Shown piece after piece: positions 7,361 through 12,188 of a stretch of DNA of 12,188 nt. The stretch covers positions 68,038 to 80,225 of the forward strand of contig DHPL01000040.1 in NCBI GenBank assembly GCA_002407905.1, given 5' to 3'. The translations under genes and the position numbers were made by a program. The stretch is from Anaerolineaceae bacterium UBA5365. Lineage in GTDB: Bacteria; Chloroflexota; Anaerolineae; Anaerolineales; Anaerolineaceae. The notes beneath the pieces were generated by a model. It did no database searches. It was given only the letters and a program-made list of their open reading frames with translations, and was not told the origin of the DNA. Numbering within the stretch: position 1 is the first letter of the stretch; the number at the start of each line of letters is the position of its first letter.

Positions 7361-7383
7361 TATAATTTCAAAATTCGGAGGAG
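7361..7383 (+). promoter_or_regulatory. TATAAT -10 and strong Shine-Dalgarno for the two-TM protein
   Basis: A perfect TATAAT at 7361-7366 is followed by GGAGGAG at 7377-7383, just ahead of ATG 7387. The expected transcript start is around 7373, giving a very short leader that holds little more than the ribosome binding site. The -35 region has no clear match. Confidence 0.6.
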
Positions 7384-7386
7384 AAG

Positions 7387-8439
7387 ATGACCACTGCTAC
7401 CCCTATCCAAACTGCTGCGAAAAAATCGAACACCAACCTGACGATCATGACCGGCCTGGCCATTCTGGCCCTGATCATCGTTGCCCTGGCCTCTTTTCGC
7501 TACATTTACAACCTCGTAGCGGGGCCTTTCCCCATCGAAGCCAGCGCACTGGCCGCCTACGAAAAACCCACACAATCGCTTAAGAGCCGCGTGACTGTCC
7601 AGCCCTCCCGCGTGATCGATACCGGCTATCGCTACACCAGCGAGAAAAACGGGAATGTCACCACCCAGGCTGCCTATCACGTGATGCAGCTGGAGGATAA
7701 ATACCTCCTGGTGAAATTTGAGGGGGACCGCACCGGGGATCTTAATTCTCCTGCGGCCATGGAGGGGAACCTGCGCGCCTTTAGCAAGATGGAAAGGGAG
7801 AACGTTTACGCAGCCCTCCTGGAGGAGGAGCCGAGTTTAAACGGCGTCCTGATGCCCTTCCTCTTCGATGCCACCAGTTACACCGCCAGCGGTTGGGGCT
7901 GGATCGCAGCGCTGGTTGTTCTGGCAGTTTTGGCGCTCTTGGGATTGCTGAATGTGTTCAAGCGCTCCCGGGGGCAGTTCGAACACCCCATTTACAAGAA
8001 CTTGGCCCGCTACGGCGACCCCCAGGCCGTCAGCGCCCACCTGGATGAGGAACTCAGCGGCCAGCATGAAGTCCTGCAAAAGCATTACCACTTCACCCCC
8101 AACTGGTTCGCCTTCTTAAACGGAGGCAGCTTCGATGCCGTGCCTTACCAGGATCTGCTTTGGTACTACATGCACACGCTCACCCAAAAACGCTATGGCA
8201 TCACCGTGGGCCACACCCACTCGCTGATGATGGGCGACCGCCAGGGCAAAAAGCACAGCCTCATGGTCTCCACCAAAAGCGAAGAGCCGGTATTGGAATT
8301 GATGGAGGCCCTTAACCGGCATGCCCCCTGGGCGATTCGCGGCTACAGCCCAGAGCTGGAGCAAGCCTACAATAAAGACCGCCAGGCCCTCATTGCTGAG
8401 GTGGACCGCGCCTATCAGGAGTATCAGCAGCGCCTGTAA
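7387..8439 (+). CDS. Two-TM membrane protein of unknown function
   Basis: The protein has 350 residues and I do not recognise a named function. An Ala/Lys/Thr-rich N-terminus is followed by a membrane helix at about 19-43. An extracytoplasmic domain spans about 44-168 and contains a beta-rich stretch (SRVIDTGYRYTSEKNG, then YHVMQLEDKYLLVKF). A second helix lies at about 169-191, followed by a basic stop (FKRSRG). The cytoplasmic domain starts HPIYKNLARYGDP and continues HYHFTPNWFAFL, then YQDLLWYYMH, then a His/Gly-rich turn (VGHTHSLMMGDRQGKK). It ends in a charged helix. The pattern of a strand, then a statement of the current kind of surface, then a Trp-Tyr strand recalls small PH-like or DUF6709-like membrane proteins, but this is a weak resemblance. 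The gene is divergent from the protease and monocistronic, with its own promoter and a hairpin behind it. Confidence 0.8.
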   Translation: MTTATPIQTAAKKSNTNLTIMTGLAILALIIVALASFRYIYNLVAGPFPIEASALAAYEKPTQSLKSRVTVQPSRVIDTGYRYTSEKNGNVTTQAAYHVMQLEDKYLLVKFEGDRTGDLNSPAAMEGNLRAFSKMERENVYAALLEEEPSLNGVLMPFLFDATSYTASGWGWIAALVVLAVLALLGLLNVFKRSRGQFEHPIYKNLARYGDPQAVSAHLDEELSGQHEVLQKHYHFTPNWFAFLNGGSFDAVPYQDLLWYYMHTLTQKRYGITVGHTHSLMMGDRQGKKHSLMVSTKSEEPVLELMEALNRHAPWAIRGYSPELEQAYNKDRQALIAEVDRAYQEYQQRL

Positions 8440-8464
8440 ATCGCAATTCCCGCTCGGACAAGCA

Positions 8465-8490
8465 AACGGCTCCCAAAGATGGGAGCCGTT
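8465..8490. terminator. Perfect 11-bp terminator hairpin between convergent genes
   Basis: AACGGCTCCCA (8465-8475) pairs exactly with TGGGAGCCGTT (8480-8490) around loop AAGA. It lies 25 nt after the two-TM gene and 23 nt past the end of the minus-strand lipoprotein gene, so it can serve both. Downstream on the plus strand is GACTTTACT, only weakly T-rich. On the minus strand the stem ends in CCGTTTGCTTGT. Confidence 0.7.
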
Positions 8491-8513
8491 GACTTTACTG
8501 GGACTGCCGCAGC

Positions 8514-9191
8514 TTACTTAAGCGTGGGGTCGGTAGGCCAGCCGCTGCCAGCAGGGTCCGGGTTGTACCAGTCCCAAGGGCTAATATCCTTGGTTTCTTC
8601 ACCGGCTTTTACCTCAACTTCAACCAGGCTGTGGTCGTCACATTGGGCTTGGGCATTTTGCATCATGCAAATTGCGGCCTTGGAGTACGCCGCGTAAACC
8701 GAATTCGACGGGTTTTCGACAAGGTAAGCCAGGACCCAGTACCGCCCCACGGGGATATCATCCAGGCGATAGTAATTCTGCCCCGCATTCGTGTTCATCC
8801 AGTAGTAGTGGCCCGTGTTGAAGTTATACGCCAGCACCCGCTGCCTGGGGATGTGATCCGAGGGAAAGATCAGTGTGCCGCTGATGCTGCCGGTGGGTCC
8901 GGCGGTGGCTGTTGGCGTGGCCTGGTTCTCAGGCGTTGCCGTCGGCGGCACGGGGCTGGGTATCAGGGTTGGCTCGGGGGTGGGGCAGGCCGGGCAAGTT
9001 GGGCTGGGCTGCAAAGCCACCTGGGTCAGCGCCTGGCTCAGGGCATTCTTTTCGGCAGCCATCACCGTGGCCTTAATGGAGAGATCGGCATTCGTGGCTT
9101 GCAGGTCTGCGCCGGGCGTGGGCTGTAGCACCGTGCCGCAGGCGCTTAGCAGCATCAATAACACAAGGGGTATCAGCAGTTTTTTGGTCAT
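8514..9191 (-). CDS. Lipoprotein with Pro/Thr-rich spacer and C-terminal beta domain, function unknown
   Basis: The protein has 225 residues. The signal peptide is MTKK plus a Leu-rich core and lipobox LLSAC, with Cys18 lipidated. A predicted amphipathic helix covers about 28-60. A spacer rich in Pro, Thr and Ala at 61-100 includes CPAC (Cys66, Cys69). The C-terminal domain (about 101-225) begins GSISGTLIFPSD and contains YRLDDIPVGRYWVLAYL, a pattern typical of carboxypeptidase-regulatory or transthyretin-like beta sandwiches. Cys175 and Cys184 may form a disulphide. The protein is probably held at the cell surface by its lipid, with the spacer reaching outward (inference). The ATG has AGGAG 5 nt upstream at 9201-9197. 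It stands alone, divergent from xseA. I do not see a catalytic motif. Confidence 0.82.
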   Translation of the reverse strand: MTKKLLIPLVLLMLLSACGTVLQPTPGADLQATNADLSIKATVMAAEKNALSQALTQVALQPSPTCPACPTPEPTLIPSPVPPTATPENQATPTATAGPTGSISGTLIFPSDHIPRQRVLAYNFNTGHYYWMNTNAGQNYYRLDDIPVGRYWVLAYLVENPSNSVYAAYSKAAICMMQNAQAQCDDHSLVEVEVKAGEETKDISPWDWYNPDPAGSGWPTDPTLK

Positions 9192-9339
9192 TTTTTCTCC
9201 TTGACTCTTCGTGAGCTAAGTTCCGCTTCTATGAAAGGTCCGTTTTTCCAAATATAAAGCATTCGCTCTCATCCATTCTACTCTCCGGCCTAAGGCTGCC
9301 AAAACCGCTTTGTACAGGCAAATAAGCTGCCATAATTCG

Positions 9340-9368
9340 TTGACACTTGTTTGGCTTTCTTTTATGCT
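9340..9368 (+). promoter_or_regulatory. Promoter of the xseA operon
   Basis: A perfect TTGACA -35 (9340-9345) is followed after exactly 17 nt by TATGCT (9363-9368) as -10. Transcription should start at about 9375-9376, on the GTG that I take as the start codon of xseA. This makes the mRNA leaderless and rules out the upstream ATG codons at 9310 and 9364. Confidence 0.7.
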
Positions 9369-9375
9369 TAACCGC

Positions 9376-10617
9376 GTGGATCTTTTTGACGAATTTACCC
9401 CGACAGTTCTCAGTGTCACTGCCTTAAACAACTACCTGCGCGAACTGCTGGAGACCGATGAAGTGCTTCAGGACCTCTGGGTGCGGGGAGAGATCTCCAA
9501 TTTCTCCCGTCCCCGGTCTGGCCACATTTACTTCACCCTTAAAGATTCCGAGGCCCAGATGCGCTGTGTGATGTGGAAGCAATCCACCCTGCGCCTGCGC
9601 TTCGAGCCCCAGGATGGAATGAATGTAGAGGTGCACGGGGGCATGAGCATCTACGCTGCCGGCGGCCAGGTGCAGCTCTATGTGAATAGCATGCGGCCTG
9701 CCGGCGAAGGCCTGCTTTACCAGGAATTCCTCCGGCTTAAGGCCCGCCTTGAAGCTGAGGGCCTCTTTGAAGCCGAACACAAACGCCCCATCCCGCCCTT
9801 GCCTCGCCGAATTGGTATTGTTACCTCCGCCACAGGCGCGGCCCTCCAGGACATGCTCAACACCTTGGCGCGGCGCGCGCCCAGCCTGGAAGTGGTTCTG
9901 GCCAGCACCCAGGTGCAGGGCACCGGCGCCGCAGAAAGCATGATCGCGGCCCTCGCCGGCTTGAATGCCCTGCCGGACCTGGACCTGATTCTCCTGGGCC
10001 GTGGGGGCGGCTCCATTGAAGACCTCTGGGCCTTCAATGACGAAGCCCTGGCCCGGGCGATATTTGCCAGCCGTGTGCCCGTGATCACCGGCATTGGCCA
10101 CGAAACCGATTTCACCATCGCAGATTTTGTAAGCGACTTGCGTGCCCCCACCCCTACTGCGGCGGCCGAATTGGCAACGCAAGTTACGCACGTTGAGCTG
10201 GGTGCAGCCCTGCGCGCCCAGCAGCAAACCCTGGATCAACTGATCCAGAACCAGCTCAGCCAGCGCCGCCAAGCCATACAGTTCGCCGATTTGGAATTGC
10301 GCCGGCTGGCCCCCCAGGCCCGCCTGAACAACGCCATCCAGCGTCAGGATGAGTTGCGTGCCCGCCTGGACCGCGCCATCGCCGGGCAGCTGCAGGCCAC
10401 CAGCTTCCGCCACGCCGCGCTGCAAGCCCGCCTGCAGGCCCTGGACCCGGGCTCCATCCTGCGCCGCGGTTACGCCATCATCAGCGATGGGCCTACAGGT
10501 AAACTGCTGACCAGCGTAAGGCAAATGCAGCCTGGCCAGGCAGTAAAATTGCAGGTCAGCGATGGTGCTGCCGCCGCCACGCTGGACCAGATTGAAGGAG
10601 CAAACCATGACAACTGA
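9376..10617 (+). CDS. xseA: Exodeoxyribonuclease VII large subunit
   Basis: XseA is the catalytic subunit of the exonuclease that digests single-stranded DNA in both directions in mismatch and recombination repair. From GTG 9376 the protein has 413 residues, close to the usual 400-450. The N-terminal OB fold (about 12-110) includes LSVTALNNYLRELLE and SGHIYFTLKDSEAQMRCVMW. The nuclease domain starts at PPLPRRIGIVTSATGAALQD. It contains GRGGGSIEDLW (208-218), GIGHETDFTIADFVSD (Gly-His-Glu-Thr-Asp at 241-245) and RAPTPTAAAEL (256-266). A long Gln/Arg/Leu-rich coiled coil follows. The C-terminal segment is DPGSILRRGYAII. ATG 9310 and 9364 overlap the promoter, so I reject them. It overlaps xseB by 11 nt. 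Confidence 0.95.
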   Translation: MDLFDEFTPTVLSVTALNNYLRELLETDEVLQDLWVRGEISNFSRPRSGHIYFTLKDSEAQMRCVMWKQSTLRLRFEPQDGMNVEVHGGMSIYAAGGQVQLYVNSMRPAGEGLLYQEFLRLKARLEAEGLFEAEHKRPIPPLPRRIGIVTSATGAALQDMLNTLARRAPSLEVVLASTQVQGTGAAESMIAALAGLNALPDLDLILLGRGGGSIEDLWAFNDEALARAIFASRVPVITGIGHETDFTIADFVSDLRAPTPTAAAELATQVTHVELGAALRAQQQTLDQLIQNQLSQRRQAIQFADLELRRLAPQARLNNAIQRQDELRARLDRAIAGQLQATSFRHAALQARLQALDPGSILRRGYAIISDGPTGKLLTSVRQMQPGQAVKLQVSDGAAAATLDQIEGANHDN

Positions 10618-10825
10618 AACAAACTTCGAGGCCGCTTTCCAAGCCCTGCAGGAGGTCATCGAAAAACTGGAAAACAGCGAATTGCCCCTTCAGGACGCCC
10701 TGGCCCTCTACGAGCGCGGTAAAGCCCTCAGCAGCCAGTGCGCCGCAATTCTGGAAAAAGCCCAGCTGCGGGTCAGCCAATTAGGTGAAGAAACAGCCGC
10801 GCCTTTCGCGGAAGACCAGGATTAA
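10607..10825 (+). CDS. xseB: Exodeoxyribonuclease VII small subunit
   Basis: XseB is the small helical subunit; several copies bind each XseA along its coiled coil and are needed for a stable, active enzyme. The protein has 72 residues from ATG 10607, which is typical. It shows the family pattern FEAAFQALQEVIEKLE, then SELPLQDALALYERG, then CAAILEKAQLRVSQL, two amphipathic helices with a turn. The start is set by AAGGAG at 10595-10600, 6 nt upstream. A longer reading from 10562 is possible but unnecessary. The gene overlaps the end of xseA by 11 nt, so the two subunits are translationally coupled. Its stop lies one base before the next start. Confidence 0.95.
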   Translation: MTTETNFEAAFQALQEVIEKLENSELPLQDALALYERGKALSSQCAAILEKAQLRVSQLGEETAAPFAEDQD

Positions 10826-10826
10826 G

Positions 10827-11285
10827 ATGGTCTGGGACGTTTTTACCAGCCATATCGCCATCGGCGGCATTGCTGCCTGGCTTCTGGCGCAGATGCTCAA
10901 GGTGCCCATCGCTTACGCGCGAGGAGGCCGTTGGAATTGGTCATTATTGCTGCATCCGGGAGGCATGCCCTCCTCACACAGCTCCACCATGACCGCCGTG
11001 ACCACCGGCATTGGCTTAAGCGAAGGCTGGGGCAGCCCGCTTTTTGTCCTGGCCATCACCCTCACGGTAATCGTGGTCTACGATGCCACCGGCGTGCGCC
11101 GGCAGGCCGGCTTCCACGCGGAGCGCATCAACGTGCTGGTGGACGAGATCTTCCACGCCAAAACCTGGCCGGGTAAAGAGCTCAAATCGCTTTCAGAGGT
11201 GATCGGGCACTCACCTGCCGAAGCTTTGGCAGGCGTACTTTTGGGCATCGCCGTGGCATACATCGCTTTCTGGATTATGGGCTGA
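10827..11285 (+). CDS. Divergent PAP2 family (DUF212, YuiD-like) membrane protein
   Basis: The protein has 152 residues and belongs to the DUF212 group, distant relatives of acid-phosphatase/PAP2 enzymes. Visible family motifs are PGGMPSSHS (44-52), YDATGVRRQAG (85-95) with its Asp and paired Arg, and GHSPAEALAGVLLGI (127-141). These correspond in order to the conserved Ser-His, Arg and His clusters of PAP2 proteins. Hydrophobic helices lie at about 8-25, 54-64, 70-86 and 132-150. A role in lipid-phosphate hydrolysis is plausible but unproven. ATG 10827 is preferred over an upstream ATG at 10785, which would lie within xseB; AGGA precedes it by 5 nt. It starts one base after the xseB stop, as the third gene of the operon. 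Confidence 0.9.
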   Translation: MVWDVFTSHIAIGGIAAWLLAQMLKVPIAYARGGRWNWSLLLHPGGMPSSHSSTMTAVTTGIGLSEGWGSPLFVLAITLTVIVVYDATGVRRQAGFHAERINVLVDEIFHAKTWPGKELKSLSEVIGHSPAEALAGVLLGIAVAYIAFWIMG

Positions 11286-11291
11286 ACGGCA

Positions 11292-11711
11292 ATGGTCCGC
11301 TACCTTCGCACAAAACGCGTTCCCCAAGACGCCTTGCTCTCCCTGTATGCCGATGCCGGCTGGACGGCCTACACCCGGGATCCGGAAAAACTAAGTTACG
11401 GCGTCGCCCATTCCTGGCGAGTGATCACAGCCTGGGAGGGTGAAAAGCTCCTGGGTCTGGTACGCGCCATCAGTGATGGCCGGACGATTGCCTACATCCA
11501 GGATATTCTGGTGCTCAAGGCTTATCAGGGCCAGGGCATAGGCGCGGAATTGATGCGCCGCATGCTTGCCGCCATCGGCCCCATGCGCCAGATAGCGCTG
11601 ATGACCGATGCCAGCCCTGAAAACAAAGCCATATGCGACTGGTACCTGGCCCAGGGCTTCCAGTCTTATGAAGTCGCAGGCGCGGCAGGCTTTGCCATTT
11701 TCAACCCCTGA
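11292..11711 (+). CDS. GNAT-family N-acetyltransferase
   Basis: This 139-residue single-domain acetyltransferase transfers an acetyl group from acetyl-CoA to an amine of an unknown acceptor in the cytoplasm. The core starts with the alpha-helical segment PQDALLSLYADAGWTAY. Strands RVITAWEGEKLLGLVRAI and AYIQDILVLKAYQ follow. The pyrophosphate-binding loop is QGQGIG (residues 79-84). After it come the helix GAELMRRMLAAI, the strand IALMTDA, and the late YLAQGFQSYEV. This resembles the YhbS/PA2578-like small GNATs with a Gly-Trp-x-x-Tyr N-terminal motif. It begins 6 nt after the DUF212 stop with no obvious Shine-Dalgarno, so it is probably translated by coupling as the last gene of the xse operon. 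Confidence 0.9.
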   Translation: MVRYLRTKRVPQDALLSLYADAGWTAYTRDPEKLSYGVAHSWRVITAWEGEKLLGLVRAISDGRTIAYIQDILVLKAYQGQGIGAELMRRMLAAIGPMRQIALMTDASPENKAICDWYLAQGFQSYEVAGAAGFAIFNP

Positions 11712-11759
11712 ACCAATCGCTGAACCTGGCAGGCTCTCGCGCTCATGCACAGCCCCCTG

Positions 11760-11775
11760 AAATGCCCACGCATTT
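11760..11775 (+). terminator. Weak hairpin downstream of the GNAT gene
   Basis: AAATGC (11760-11765) pairs with GCATTT (11770-11775) around CCAC. There is no T-tract beyond the TTT in the stem. It is the only candidate terminator I see between the xse operon and the next promoter, and it could easily be chance. Confidence 0.25.
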
Positions 11776-11786
11776 GCCGGCTTGCA

Positions 11787-11815
11787 TTGACGCGGTTTTC
11801 CACTGATGTTATAAA
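11787..11815 (+). promoter_or_regulatory. Near-consensus promoter of the second ABC gene
   Basis: TTGACG (-35, 11787-11792), a 17-nt spacer, and TATAAA (-10, 11810-11815) with an extended TG two bases before it. Transcription should start at about 11822, leaving a leader of about 53 nt. An AGAGGG at 11866-11871 just ahead of ATG 11875 acts as ribosome binding site. I see no riboswitch in the leader. Confidence 0.75.
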
Positions 11816-11874
11816 TCGGCTTCGTCCTTGCCGTGGCTACGCCGGCTAAGCTCCGTTTACGCAAGAGAGGGAAA

Positions 11875-12188
11875 ATGATCACAGTAAATGGGTTAAGCAA
11901 AAGCTTCCGGGTGCGCCGCAGGCAAGCTGGCCTCGGGCAGGCCGTCCGCGCCTTTTTCTCCCCCAAGTACGAGATCATTCAAGCCCTGAAGGACCTTAAT
12001 TTCAGCATTAACGACGGCGAAATGGTGGGCTACATCGGCCCCAATGGCGCCGGCAAGTCCACCACCATCAAAATCCTCTCCGGCATTCTTTACCCGGATG
12101 AAGGCGAGGTGCGCATCAACGGCCTGGTTCCCTGGAAGGACCGCATGCAGCATGTAGCGCGCATCGGCGTGGTCTTCGGCCAGCGCTC
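11875..12188 (+). CDS. ABC exporter ATP-binding protein (COG4586-like), N-terminal part
   Basis: The first 104 residues are present and the frame runs off the window. It opens MITVNGLSKSF, followed by a basic, mobile insertion (VRRRQAGLGQAVRAFFSPK) before the second strand. Walker A is GPNGAGKS at 55-62. PDEGEVRINGLVPWKDR precedes a Q-loop in VVFGQR (Gln103), which is normal, unlike the first ABC ATPase in this window. The insertion and the GLVPWKDR and IGVVFGQRS strings are typical of the COG4586 ATPases. Those are usually encoded ahead of two ABC-2 permease genes (DUF990 type). Such permeases would be expected just beyond the right edge. The substrate is unknown. Confidence 0.88.
   Translation, partial: MITVNGLSKSFRVRRRQAGLGQAVRAFFSPKYEIIQALKDLNFSINDGEMVGYIGPNGAGKSTTIKILSGILYPDEGEVRINGLVPWKDRMQHVARIGVVFGQR

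Noticed and set aside
9424..10659. A 411-codon open frame on the minus strand opposite xseA
   Set aside because: It is fully antisense to a well-supported gene, its translation is rich in Gly/Gln/Ala with no recognisable domain, and such frames are common opposite GC-rich genes.
11822..11874. Possible riboswitch in the leader of the second ABC gene
   Set aside because: The leader is only about 53 nt and shows no recognisable aptamer or competing hairpins.
1..12188. CRISPR arrays, tRNA genes, insertion sequences, phage genes, defence systems
   Set aside because: No regularly spaced repeats, cloverleaf patterns, transposase motifs, terminal inverted repeats or known defence domains were seen on either strand.

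Overview
This is a GC-rich, densely coded bacterial window of ordinary chromosomal character. I infer a member of the Chloroflexota, most likely Anaerolineae-like. The inference rests on several things: lipoproteins with Pro/Thr-rich spacers, a lipoprotein trypsin-like protease with a C-terminal LamG-like domain, several genes that appear to be transcribed without a leader, and the mix of gene families. No rRNA or marker gene is present, so the taxonomic call is tentative. I see no prophage, insertion sequence, CRISPR array, tRNA or integration site.

Layout from left to right. The end of an M3-family oligoendopeptidase (2-283) is closed by a good intrinsic terminator. An MscS-type mechanosensitive channel follows (352-1383) and converges on a DegT/FdtB-like sugar-nucleotide aminotransferase (1458-2567, minus). 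That gene diverges from a two-gene ABC transporter (ATPase 2651-3319, overlapping a large polytopic permease 3297-4910). A perfect hairpin separates the permease from a minus-strand pair: a lipoprotein serine protease (5407-7254) followed 2 nt later by a hotdog acyl-CoA thioesterase (4994-5404). Divergent from the protease is a two-TM protein of unknown function (7387-8439). A second long hairpin lies between it and a Pro/Thr-rich lipoprotein (8514-9191, minus).

The right part is a compact plus-strand operon: xseA (9376-10617), xseB (10607-10825), a DUF212/divergent-PAP2 membrane protein (10827-11285) and a GNAT acetyltransferase (11292-11711). Exonuclease VII subunits A and B work as one complex in DNA repair. 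The last two genes are probably only co-transcribed. A near-consensus promoter then leads into a second, unrelated ABC ATPase (11875 to the window edge), which resembles the COG4586 ABC-2 exporter ATPases.

I do not see a clearly new multi-gene system. The points most worth a second look are: a recurring arrangement in which a -10 element lies 6-8 nt before the start codon (leaderless mRNAs, including a GTG start for xseA); an EF-hand-like loop inserted behind the catalytic serine of the protease; a permease that looks like two ABC-2 halves fused; a thioesterase lacking the usual Asp; and an FdtB-like aminotransferase with no sugar-pathway neighbours.
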